Shown: one piece after another, positions 53,562 through 63,023 of the stretch
How positions within the stretch are numbered: position 1 is the stretch's first letter
Layout: each line of letters opens with the position of its first letter
DNA from: Erysipelotrichales bacterium
Lineage (GTDB): Bacteria > Bacillota_I > Bacilli_A > Erysipelotrichales > Erysipelotrichaceae
Reading direction: 5' to 3'
Assembly (NCBI GenBank): GCA_910576345.1
Contig: CAJTIT010000008.1
Span: forward strand, 1-64,000
Length of the DNA: 64,000 nucleotides
Notes under the pieces: generated by a model
The model's database searches: none
Told to the model about the DNA's origin: nothing
What the model saw: only the letters and a program-made list of their open reading frames with translations
Translations under genes and position numbers: made by a program

Positions 53562-56500
53562 TTATCGATCATATCGTTTCATAACACGTGAAATCAATAA
53601 TATGCATCCTGTTCCTATAAATAAAACCCACCATATTGACCATTCATTTGTATCTCCTGTATTGGCACCACCGATATTGGCATTTAGATCTCTTGTAAGA
53701 TTTCCATATTTATCAAACCAATCAGGGTCAATATTGCGATCGGGGATTCCATCTCCGTCGTCGTCAATATTGCGATCAGGATTGCCGTCCCCATCATCAT
53801 CGATATTCAATATTGGAGTAAAGCCTTCTCCTGTATCATATGCAAATCCATTGTAGTTACAGTTTTTGTTTGGTATCCAGCGTTTTACAACTGCGATGTT
53901 GATATTTGCTTTTCCGTCGCCATCCGTATCTACATTGATGTCCGGTTTTCCATCGCCTTTGGTATCAATGTTGATGTCCGGTATATTGTCAAAGTTTGTA
54001 TCGATGTTTAAATCTGCGATGCAATCATGGTCAATATCTAGATTCAAGTCCGGAAGTCCATCTCCATCGGTATCAATGTTGATGTCTTTTCCATCCAATT
54101 CGCATACTTTTTTATCATCCTTAACATTTCCATCCGGATCATATTCCGTGCCATCCGGTAAGGTGACGGATCCATCCGGATTGATAATGGCGCCATCCGG
54201 TGTTTCTATTTCTGTACCATTTGGAAATTCTACTTTTCCTCCATCCGGTACTTCTACACTTCCATCTGGTTTCTTTGTCGGTTGATCGCCTTTGTCATTT
54301 GGCTTTCCACATACTTCATCGCCTGTCTCTACTTTCCCATCCGGTCCAACCACACACATGTTGTCTTTGTTGTTCGGTTGTGCAGTATTGCTTATCGCGA
54401 ACTTACCTAATTCATCCGTAATGAATGTAACATAGTTTCCTTCTTTTTCTGCCTTGATCTCTGTAACTTTGCCATTTTCATCGATTTGATAAATGATTGG
54501 ATCTTCACTGTCTGTATATGGCAGATATACTTTAATACTTCCATCCGGTTCTACTTTCGTATTGCCTTTCTGTAAGTACACATCATATACTGCGTTTGCG
54601 TTTTTTGGTAAAAGCGGTAATGGCTGATCGGTTATATCATCCACGATCAATTCTACATTTGGATCAAATGTGGTGCCATTTTGTCCTTCTACCTTTGATG
54701 TTTTGTCATCCGTTTCTATGACTTTCTTTCTCTCTGATTCCCATTTATCTAATGCATCTTTGATCCAGTCTTCATATTCTTTTTTCTCATCATCTATTAG
54801 TTTATCCTTCACATCTTCATATTCATCTTTTACTTGATCAATGATGTCTTTGGATTCATCCGATCCATCAATATCATCAATATTGGGTAATGGTACGATT
54901 TCAAATGAAATATTTGCCTGATTTCCTGCATTGTCAATCGCATTGACTTCGTATTTTCCTACACCATCTATTCGTTCATCAACGTCTTCTTGAATTGTTC
55001 CTGCTTGTGCTCCGTCTTTCAAGTATTCCGCATACGATAATCCACTTCCTGCATCTTTCACATGAATAAACCTAGGTAGATAGTAATATTTATAGACGCT
55101 CTTGTCTTTTACTCCGGTAATATCCGGTGCTTTTCGATCAATCATCAGTGTTTCACCGGAACTTACATCACTACAGTTTCCTGCTTTGTCACATGCTTTG
55201 GCTGTTATACCGATTTCTACATCATCTTGATAAGTGACTTTACCGGTTGTACTTGTTTTTGTATTACTGGATCCTTTTGTATCGGTTTCAATATACGTGT
55301 AATTATCAATTCCACTTGTGCCATCGCTACTTGACATGATTACTTCGGCACCTGTATTCATCCAGTTTCCAAAACTCAAGAAGTTAATCAGTCTTGCCAT
55401 TCTTGATGTATTGATTTGATTCATGGAAAGCGTAGGTACTGTTGGTGGTGTTTGATCGATCTTCACTTGATAATTGATGCCTTTTGCGATAATACCAGTG
55501 GTAGAATTCTTCAAGTAGAAGGTAATTGAATAATCTCCATCGGTATGATACGTGATCGGCGTTGTTTGGAAATTGATTCCATCAGAACTGATTTGATCAT
55601 ATCCATCTTTATTGGTGGTTGATATTTGAATATCGCTGATATACCAATTATTCTTTCCTTTGGTTCCTTCAATTTTATAATATCCGCTTCCATTGTTTGG
55701 TAATGACGGATTTACTTCTGCTTGTACTTGAAATAAATATCTGGCTTCATTACCATATTCATCTGTAATATGCATAGAATAATTTCCAGACTGTAACGGC
55801 TCTTCATGATATTCTGAGGATGTACCGTCATGATTGGAAACTGTAGCCGCGTATTGATTCCATCCAATTTCATCATCCGGAACCGTTAAAGAAACGCGAT
55901 CATTAATCATTAGTTGATTTGTTCCGGTAGCACTATACCCTTGTAAAACCGGTGCTTTTTTTAATGAATCAATTCTGAATTCTACACCGTCTTCTATATG
56001 ACCATCATAGTATAACCAATAGCATACATATTTTCTTGTGTCTTCAGCAAGGATTTTTTTCCTATCTCCTGAATTTATTTCTGTTTCTATCCCATCCTTT
56101 AAATACCAATTGTTACTAGGATTCAACGTATTATTCAGCTCTTTTAATTTTAACGAATTTGTGTTCGTGCTGTTTCCACCTTGAAATGTAACGGTAACAT
56201 CTTGATTCGTTTTTAAACCTGAATCATAATTACCTTGATTTGTTGTCGCAGTCATAATAGGTGGAGTTAAAGTTGCTGTTACATTGATCTGTATGTCCAC
56301 ACTTTCTTCTTCGTAAAGCTCATTTCCTGGTTTTTTAATTCTTATGATTGCTGATCCAATCTTTTGCGAAAGTTGAAAAGTTCCTGTCTCACCTTTTGGC
56401 GGCCGTTTTGATATAATTCTTTTTGGATCACTAACAATTGTATAAACAAATTCACTATTTGGTATGGTTGCCGCACCGCCATCCGGATATAAAGTAACAT

Positions 56501-57638
56501 TTGTTTGATTTTCATCTACATTAAACAAAGAACAATCATTTGATGCATTTGTTTTATCTTCTAAAGAACCATAAACTTTAATTGGTTCTTGTGTGCCTTT
56601 TTTTATTTTAACATGAATAATCTCTGTTTCTTTTACACGATTTGGATCTTTTGTAAAGTCTGATGAATCTAAATAAAGTGAAGTTAAAATACTCTCATCT
56701 ACTACTTTTACTTTAAAGTAATAATCGCCATTTACTAAATCATTTATAGCATTTACTTCTGCTGTTCCTTTTGCATTGTCCACATTATCTAACTGAAAAT
56801 ATGCGCTTGGTGTATTACTATTCCCATTTCCGTTCTCATCTGTATCATAAATATAGAAGTGATAAGGACCATCTCCTTTATCAGTTGTAACATGAATGGT
56901 ATCAATGGAATGTTGCGGATATTCTTTTTCAATATATGTTTGATCTGCTGTTACTGAAGCGATTGTTTCCAAGTTTTTTCTTGGAAGATTAATTTCCATA
57001 AAATACATGACATATCCATAAGCAAAACCTTGGCCTGGTCTGTATACCAGATGTGTATAATCCATGTATTGTTGTTTTGAAGATTGACTCAACAACTCTT
57101 GACTTGGATCACGCATATAAATCACACGCGATATTTCATTTTCATAATATTCTTCAATAAAAAATTCTGATGGATACCAAAAATTATCCATTACATCAAA
57201 AGCAGAAAAATCTGTTTCATTATTCGTTAAAAAATCGTATTCATCTAATGTTAAATATCTTAATGATATGCCAGGATTTTTAGTAATGACATATGCACCA
57301 ATGGTATCGTGCATAGCAATATTCGTTGGTGTTTGAATGCTTACACTAAACCTCCACGCTGGATCTGTAATTGCATGTTCATAAGTAGGCTGCAGATAAG
57401 GATCGTAGGTTACAATAAACCCTTTGCCTGTATCTTGGTCTGCATAGATAATCCTCCACTGCCAGTTTCCCATCACGAAATAATCTCTATCAGTTTCTTT
57501 AAACTTTTCTCCTACACCGTAATAATCTGAAGTATCAATTGAGTCTGCATTAAGCTCATGATTATAATTATAAAAAGCATAGCCTATTGTAATTGTCCCC
57601 ATCAATGTAAATAGTACCACTATCAATTTTTTCAGCAT
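53562..57638 (-). CDS. Giant surface protein A (unique N-domain, shared C-half with Asp-rich repeats)
   Basis: 1358 residues. Signal/anchor helix (about 3-22), then a unique Tyr/Trp-rich N-domain (about 25-250) and several Ig-like beta domains (about 260-650). From about residue 640 on it is nearly the same as protein B: NNGSGYYKIEGTKGKNNWY, Ig-like domains (about 725-910), a charged helix (DIIDQVKDEYEDVKDKLID, about 924-971) and PDGS-type short repeats (about 1120-1170). Next are calcium-type repeats DTDGDGLPDLN...DDDGDGIPDRN (about 1183-1301, thrombospondin-3-like) and a final TM helix (about 1333-1351) with KRYDR tail preceded by GANTGD. Exported, membrane- or wall-anchored; probable adhesin. 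ATG 57638 follows GGAAAG. Confidence 0.85.
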   Translation of the reverse strand: MLKKLIVVLFTLMGTITIGYAFYNYNHELNADSIDTSDYYGVGEKFKETDRDYFVMGNWQWRIIYADQDTGKGFIVTYDPYLQPTYEHAITDPAWRFSVSIQTPTNIAMHDTIGAYVITKNPGISLRYLTLDEYDFLTNNETDFSAFDVMDNFWYPSEFFIEEYYENEISRVIYMRDPSQELLSQSSKQQYMDYTHLVYRPGQGFAYGYVMYFMEINLPRKNLETIASVTADQTYIEKEYPQHSIDTIHVTTDKGDGPYHFYIYDTDENGNGNSNTPSAYFQLDNVDNAKGTAEVNAINDLVNGDYYFKVKVVDESILTSLYLDSSDFTKDPNRVKETEIIHVKIKKGTQEPIKVYGSLEDKTNASNDCSLFNVDENQTNVTLYPDGGAATIPNSEFVYTIVSDPKRIISKRPPKGETGTFQLSQKIGSAIIRIKKPGNELYEEESVDIQINVTATLTPPIMTATTNQGNYDSGLKTNQDVTVTFQGGNSTNTNSLKLKELNNTLNPSNNWYLKDGIETEINSGDRKKILAEDTRKYVCYWLYYDGHIEDGVEFRIDSLKKAPVLQGYSATGTNQLMINDRVSLTVPDDEIGWNQYAATVSNHDGTSSEYHEEPLQSGNYSMHITDEYGNEARYLFQVQAEVNPSLPNNGSGYYKIEGTKGKNNWYISDIQISTTNKDGYDQISSDGINFQTTPITYHTDGDYSITFYLKNSTTGIIAKGINYQVKIDQTPPTVPTLSMNQINTSRMARLINFLSFGNWMNTGAEVIMSSSDGTSGIDNYTYIETDTKGSSNTKTSTTGKVTYQDDVEIGITAKACDKAGNCSDVSSGETLMIDRKAPDITGVKDKSVYKYYYLPRFIHVKDAGSGLSYAEYLKDGAQAGTIQEDVDERIDGVGKYEVNAIDNAGNQANISFEIVPLPNIDDIDGSDESKDIIDQVKDEYEDVKDKLIDDEKKEYEDWIKDALDKWESERKKVIETDDKTSKVEGQNGTTFDPNVELIVDDITDQPLPLLPKNANAVYDVYLQKGNTKVEPDGSIKVYLPYTDSEDPIIYQIDENGKVTEIKAEKEGNYVTFITDELGKFAISNTAQPNNKDNMCVVGPDGKVETGDEVCGKPNDKGDQPTKKPDGSVEVPDGGKVEFPNGTEIETPDGAIINPDGSVTLPDGTEYDPDGNVKDDKKVCELDGKDINIDTDGDGLPDLNLDIDHDCIADLNIDTNFDNIPDINIDTKGDGKPDINVDTDGDGKANINIAVVKRWIPNKNCNYNGFAYDTGEGFTPILNIDDDGDGNPDRNIDDDGDGIPDRNIDPDWFDKYGNLTRDLNANIGGANTGDTNEWSIWWVLFIGTGCILLISRVMKRYDR
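53640..55700. repeat. Shared C-terminal coding block, copy A
   Basis: About 2.06 kb, matching 57875-59940 in direct orientation with only scattered base differences; the last about 850 bp are almost the same. Confidence 0.9.
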
Positions 57639-57723
57639 AACTATCTTTCCTTTCTTCTGGCCTCTACAAATGTAGACATTAAAAGACTAAGGAATTTATT
57701 ATTGAAATATATGTTTCTGAATA

Positions 57724-57759
57724 AAAAAACAGGCATTTTTATCTTAAAAATACCTGTTC
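57724..57759 (-). terminator. Terminator between the two surface-protein genes
   Basis: Minus strand AACAGGTATTTTT / AAAATGCCTGTT with a T7 run, between stop of B (57788) and start of A. A therefore needs a promoter of its own in 57639-57723, which I could not define. Confidence 0.75.
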
Positions 57760-57787
57760 AGAAATGTCTACTATATTAGACTCATTT

Positions 57788-60700
57788 TTATTGAAATGTA
57801 TCTTTCTGTTTATGCTTTAATGTTTGTGAATAAATCAATATAATTCCTGTACAAATGAACATCATCCACCACATTGACCATTCATTTGTATCTCCTGTAT
57901 TGGCACCACCAATATTGGCATTTGGATCTCTTGTAAGATTTCCATATTTATCAAACCAATCAGGGTCAACATTGCGATCAGGGATTCCATCTCCGTCGTC
58001 GTCAATATTGCGATCAGGATTGCCGTCCCCATCATCATCGATATTCAATATCGGAGTAAAGCCTTCTCCTGTATCATATGCAAATCCATTGTAGTTACAG
58101 TTTTTGTTTGGTATCCAGCGTTTTACAACTGCGATGTTGATATTTGCTTTTCCATCGCCATCCGTATCTACATTGATGTCCGGTTTTCCATCGCCTTTGG
58201 TGTCAATATTGATATCTGGTATATTATCGAAATTCGTATCGATGTTTAAATCTGCGATGCAATCATGGTCAATATCTAGATTCAAGTCTGGAAGTCCATC
58301 TCCATCGGTATCAATGTTGATGTCTTTTCCATCCAATTCGCATACTTTTTTATCATCCTTAATATTTCCATCCGGATCATATTCTGTGCCATCCGGTAAT
58401 GTGACGGATCCATCCGGATTGATAATGGCGCCATCCGGTGTTTCTATTTCTGTACCATTTGGAAATTCTACTTTTCCTCCATCCGGTACTTCTACACTGC
58501 CATCCGGTTTCTTTGTCGGTTGGTCACCTTTGTCATTTGGTTTTCCACATACTTCATCGCCTGTATTCCCTGCTCCGTCTGGTCCTACTACACACATATT
58601 GTCTTTGTTGTTCGGTTGTGCCGTATTGCTTATCGCAAATTTCCCAAGTTCATCCGTTATGAATGTGACATAGTTTCCTTCTTTTTCTGCCTTGATTTCT
58701 GTGACTTTGCCATTTTCATCGATTTGATAAATGATTGGATCTTCGTTGTCTGTATATGGCAGATATACTTTAATACTTCCATCTGGTTCTACTTTGGTAT
58801 TGCCTTTTTGTAAGTACACATCATATACAACATTTGCATTCTTTGGTAATGGTGGTAATGGCTGATCGGTTATATCATCCACGATCAGTTCCAAATTAGG
58901 ATCAAATGTAGTGCCATCTTGTCCTTCTACTTTTGATGTTTTGTCATCCGTTTCTATGACTTTCTTTCGTTCTGATTCCCATTTGTCTTCCGCATCTTTG
59001 ATCCAGTCTTCATATTCTTTTCTTTCTTCATCTGTCAAATGATCCTTGACTTCTTCGTATTCATCTTTCACTTGATCAATGATGTCTTTGGATTCATCAC
59101 TTCCATCAATATCATCAATATTGGGTAATGGTACGATTTCAAAAGATAAAGTAGATTCATTTCCTGCATTGTCAATCGCATTGACTTCGTATTTTCCTAC
59201 ACCATCTATTCGTTCATTGACATCTTCTTGAATCGTTCCTGCCTGTGTGCCATCTTTCTTGTATTCTGCATACGATAATCCACTGCCACTATCTTTGACT
59301 TTCACAAATCTTGGTAGATAATAGTATTTATACACACTTTGATCTTTTACTCCGGTAATATCCGGTCCTTTTCGATCAATCATCAAGGTTTCACTCGCAC
59401 TTAAATCGCTACAATTTCCTGCTTTGTCACATGCTTTGGCAGTTATACCAATTTCTACATCATCTTGATAAGTGACTTTACCGGTTGTACTTGTTTTGGT
59501 ATTGCTTGTTCCTTTGGTATCTGTTTCTACATAACTATAGTTGTCAATTCCACTTGTGCCATCGGTACTTGACATAATTACTTCTGCGCCTGTATTCATC
59601 CAGTTGCCAAAACTCAAGAAGTTGATCAGTCTTGCCATTCTTGATGTATTCAGTTGATTCATCGTCAAGGTTGGTACTGTTGGTGGTGTTTGATCTATCT
59701 TCACTTGATAATTGATTCCTTTTGCGATAATGCCTGTGGTAGAATTCTTCAAATAGAATGTAATTGGGTAATCGCCATCTGTTTGATAAATCAATGGTGT
59801 TGTCCCAAAGGTAATACCATCCGAACTGATAAGATCATATCCATCCTTATTCAAAGTTGATATCTTGATATCACTCACATACCAATTGTTCTTACCTTTG
59901 GTTCCTTCAATCTTATAATATCCACTTCCATTGTTTGGCAGGGTCGTATCATTGATCACTAAGGTTCCTTCTTGATATTCAAAATCATAATTTGGATTTG
60001 TTAATCCTGTCACTTGGATACCATCTGTATATCTTCCTGCTTGTTGTGTTAGCGGATATTTGCTTGTGATGATTGGCGTCCCTAAATTATCTCCGGCGAT
60101 TGGCTGTGGATTATAAGTAACTCCATTATCTTTGAATGCTTCTCCTACTTTTCTTGTCACATCTTTTGGTTTTACTACTGTCTTTCTTTGTTTTACTGTG
60201 ATTACTTTGGAATCAGAAGAAGATTGATAATTCGTATCTGCTGCTTTGGTTACTTTGAGTGTAAAGGTTCCAACTCCTGTGACACGAATAGAGCCATTGT
60301 TTAAGCTAGCGCCTGTACCAGAATCATTTTCAATTGTCCAAGTAACATTTCCACTTCCTGTTCCACCAGTAGAGGTTGGAGTATACGTATTTCCATACAT
60401 CATAGAATCTCCACTGCTAATCTTAATTGGATTTGTTTGCGTTGGTAATTGAGAAAGTGTGATTTGTTTCGTCACTGTTTTTGAATTGTAGTTATTATTC
60501 CCAGCAACTGTCGCTTCCAAAGTAAAGGTTCCAGCACTCAACATCTTGAATTTGTTTGTATTTGAAATTTGAGCAACAGTATGTCCATTTATAATAGAAT
60601 AAGTTTCATTTTCCCCGCTTTCATTTCCGGAAGTTGTAATAGCAATTTCTTGATTGGATAGGAAATTATAATTAGCGTTGTTTGTTATTTGATAGTTATC

Positions 60701-62719
60701 TTGATTTGCTTTACCTACAACAATTTGAACTGTTTTTGTAAAATCCATTTGATTGGCATCTTTACCAGAAACAGTGATATTGTAAGTTCCTGCATCTAAA
60801 TCGCTTCCTTTTACTTTTAAAGTCCCTGTTGTATCGATACTGAAATGTGATTCATCACCACTGGTACCTAATTGAATCGATGCGATAGTAGATGTTGGTT
60901 CTCCTACCGGATATTGTAGTGAAAAGTTACCTATGATTCCATTTACTTTTGTGTAAGAATCTTTATAAACAAGATCTATACTTGATGGTGTAAATACAGC
61001 GGTTGGTTCTGGGTTATCTGTGACTTCAAACTGATAATCTTGTGTATTTCCATAAGAGTCTTTTACAAGAAATGTATATCTGCCTACATCTAATGTTTCG
61101 CCATTATAATCTTTTGTATTTCCAAATGAATCAGTGATAGTAGCCGTATATTTATTCCAATTGCTTTGTTCTGTAGGAACACTTAAATCAATTATATCGG
61201 TTGATTTTATCTTATTGCTGGATGTAATAGAGTATTTTTGAAGTTTTGGCTTTGCTTTATATAAATCCACTATGAATTCCTCATTCGTTATCTCGTTAGC
61301 AATGATATACTTGCGATAAACTCTTTCATTTTCTTTCACATCAATATCAATACTGTTGCTTTTGAAATCAGTACAAACAGTCGCTGTGCTACCTAGTGGA
61401 TTTTCAACTTCGCATGTTGCTGGTGATTGGGATGTAGATATTATATTTAAGGTAACTGAGTCATTATATTTTTCACTGCTTTTATATTGGGTACTGTCTT
61501 GTTTGAAACCAGTAACAACCAATGGCAATTTAATGTCTTCTTTATTTCTTCCATTCCATATCTCTCCTTTATGATTAAGGATATAGGGAATCTGTCCTTC
61601 ATAAAGCATTTTTACTGCTTTTGTTTCGTCTGTACCATCATAACTCTCAAATGTTACATTTTTTAATTCAGATTTTATATCACTAATTTCTCCCTGATAT
61701 GCCAAACCATCTATTAAAATTCCTGTTCTAAGGGTTGCCTTTGTGGATTTACTTACAAAAAAAGTCGGAGAGGACACATTATTTGGATTTACACCATTTT
61801 TAAATCCTGAATAATGAACTGTTATACCTCCTCTATATTTTTCCCCTATTGCATATAAAATTACATTATCCTCTTCAATTGTAGTAATTCCTAATATTGG
61901 AATATCGTTTTGTGAAATACCACCTATTATATCGACCGCATTTTCAAAAAAACCATTTATGTCAGATAGAGAATTATAAATTTGAACAGGCTCTGTAACT
62001 TCATTCATTTCTGTTCTTCCATCGTATACATAGCCACCCCATCCCCATACTGTTCCGTCATTTTTTAATGCATAAACTGTATTTGGATACACAAAAACTA
62101 TTTTTTTTACATTATCAATAGGAAGTCTAATAAAAGTACTTGAAGATGTCGTCGTGCCATTCCCAAACTGGCCATGTTCATTATCACCACTTGCATATAA
62201 ACTTCCGTCATTCGTCAGTAAAAAGCTTACACGATACCCTAGTTCTACTGCCTTGATATTCGCAATACTCGGATTTATAAGTTTAGCATCTGCATATTTT
62301 ATACCAGAATTATCACCATCTCCAAACTTCCCATCACTTGTTCCAGCGATATAAAACTGATCATCCTCTCTTAGTGCCATATATTCATCAGAACATTCAC
62401 TATACTGTATAGAAGATACATACTTTACATTCTCTAATACTTTGCCATTCACATCTCTTGCTAATGACCATTGAGGTGAACCATAACTTCCATCCGTAGC
62501 CCCCCTATAAAATAAGTTCTTATTTTCTGTAACCGCATAAAAACGATAAGCACTAGCTTCGCTATATGCACTATCTACGGCAGGAAATTCAATATCAACC
62601 ACTTTCTCACCCTCATACACCTCAGCCGCTCTCATATATTTAGACGCAGAATTCATAACAGGAACACCAATAAACAATGTAATTAAAAAGCATATAATAA
62701 CACTTATTGTCTTCTTCAT
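57788..62719 (-). CDS. Giant surface protein B (RCC1-like N-domain, Ig-like repeats, shared C-half)
   Basis: 1643 residues. Signal peptide (about 1-22: KKTISVIICFLITLFIGVPV). An RCC1-like beta-propeller region (about 45-240) has repeats such as LFYRGATDGSYGS, FYIAGTSDGKFGDGDNSG, LYASGDNEHGQFGNGTTTSS and VWGWGGYVYDG. Long Ig-like/MBG-like stretches follow (about 420-920). From about residue 925 the sequence is the shared C-half of protein A: charged helix (about 1203-1250), PDGS repeats, DxDGDGxPDxN repeats (about 1463-1583), GANTGD and a last TM helix with a KHKQK tail. ATG 62719 (AAAGGG 10 bases upstream) preferred to 62728. Likely adhesin; RCC1 folds bind proteins. Confidence 0.85.
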   Translation of the reverse strand: MKKTISVIICFLITLFIGVPVMNSASKYMRAAEVYEGEKVVDIEFPAVDSAYSEASAYRFYAVTENKNLFYRGATDGSYGSPQWSLARDVNGKVLENVKYVSSIQYSECSDEYMALREDDQFYIAGTSDGKFGDGDNSGIKYADAKLINPSIANIKAVELGYRVSFLLTNDGSLYASGDNEHGQFGNGTTTSSSTFIRLPIDNVKKIVFVYPNTVYALKNDGTVWGWGGYVYDGRTEMNEVTEPVQIYNSLSDINGFFENAVDIIGGISQNDIPILGITTIEEDNVILYAIGEKYRGGITVHYSGFKNGVNPNNVSSPTFFVSKSTKATLRTGILIDGLAYQGEISDIKSELKNVTFESYDGTDETKAVKMLYEGQIPYILNHKGEIWNGRNKEDIKLPLVVTGFKQDSTQYKSSEKYNDSVTLNIISTSQSPATCEVENPLGSTATVCTDFKSNSIDIDVKENERVYRKYIIANEITNEEFIVDLYKAKPKLQKYSITSSNKIKSTDIIDLSVPTEQSNWNKYTATITDSFGNTKDYNGETLDVGRYTFLVKDSYGNTQDYQFEVTDNPEPTAVFTPSSIDLVYKDSYTKVNGIIGNFSLQYPVGEPTSTIASIQLGTSGDESHFSIDTTGTLKVKGSDLDAGTYNITVSGKDANQMDFTKTVQIVVGKANQDNYQITNNANYNFLSNQEIAITTSGNESGENETYSIINGHTVAQISNTNKFKMLSAGTFTLEATVAGNNNYNSKTVTKQITLSQLPTQTNPIKISSGDSMMYGNTYTPTSTGGTGSGNVTWTIENDSGTGASLNNGSIRVTGVGTFTLKVTKAADTNYQSSSDSKVITVKQRKTVVKPKDVTRKVGEAFKDNGVTYNPQPIAGDNLGTPIITSKYPLTQQAGRYTDGIQVTGLTNPNYDFEYQEGTLVINDTTLPNNGSGYYKIEGTKGKNNWYVSDIKISTLNKDGYDLISSDGITFGTTPLIYQTDGDYPITFYLKNSTTGIIAKGINYQVKIDQTPPTVPTLTMNQLNTSRMARLINFLSFGNWMNTGAEVIMSSTDGTSGIDNYSYVETDTKGTSNTKTSTTGKVTYQDDVEIGITAKACDKAGNCSDLSASETLMIDRKGPDITGVKDQSVYKYYYLPRFVKVKDSGSGLSYAEYKKDGTQAGTIQEDVNERIDGVGKYEVNAIDNAGNESTLSFEIVPLPNIDDIDGSDESKDIIDQVKDEYEEVKDHLTDEERKEYEDWIKDAEDKWESERKKVIETDDKTSKVEGQDGTTFDPNLELIVDDITDQPLPPLPKNANVVYDVYLQKGNTKVEPDGSIKVYLPYTDNEDPIIYQIDENGKVTEIKAEKEGNYVTFITDELGKFAISNTAQPNNKDNMCVVGPDGAGNTGDEVCGKPNDKGDQPTKKPDGSVEVPDGGKVEFPNGTEIETPDGAIINPDGSVTLPDGTEYDPDGNIKDDKKVCELDGKDINIDTDGDGLPDLNLDIDHDCIADLNIDTNFDNIPDINIDTKGDGKPDINVDTDGDGKANINIAVVKRWIPNKNCNYNGFAYDTGEGFTPILNIDDDGDGNPDRNIDDDGDGIPDRNVDPDWFDKYGNLTRDPNANIGGANTGDTNEWSMWWMMFICTGIILIYSQTLKHKQKDTFQ
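57875..59940. repeat. Shared C-terminal coding block, copy B
   Basis: Direct copy of 53640-55700. The two blocks are about 4.2 kb apart start to start. Confidence 0.9.
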
Positions 62720-62990
62720 ATATTCCATCCCTTTCTCATGACTGATTCATCACTTTATTATGGATATAAAAGAAAGAATATCAATCAGTAAACACATTCT
62801 TTCATTTATTCGAGCAGACAATCATACCCGAAATGCATACTATGGACAGAAAACAAAATCAAAAAGTTTCAAACTTTTAAAAAAATCGATATTTTTTATT
62901 TTTATAAAAATTTACAATAAAAAGTAAATTTTTTCCATATAATCAGAATAATAGAAAACTATGTAAAATTTTTAAATCAGAAAAGGAATT

Positions 62991-63023
62991 AAAAAGTATG
63001 AACTCTTATCAACTCATACTTTT
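62991..63023 (-). terminator. Terminator of the ECF sigma gene
   Basis: Minus strand AAAAGTATGA / TCATACTTTT stem with a 12-nt loop and T5, overlapping the last codon. The 62729-62990 stretch beyond it has no gene; it is very AT-rich and must hold the promoter of protein B. Confidence 0.75.

Noticed and set aside
58104-58673. Long plus-strand frames opposite the surface-protein repeats (also at 53866-54285) rich in Pro-Ser
   Set aside because: They are the antisense of Asp/Gly-rich repeats (GAT/GGA codons read as Ser/Pro). They have no ribosome site or family match and occur at both copies.
53640-59940. CRISPR-like repetitive DNA in the surface-protein genes
   Set aside because: The periodicity is due to coding repeats (PDGS, DxDGDG) in frame; no constant repeat with unique spacers.
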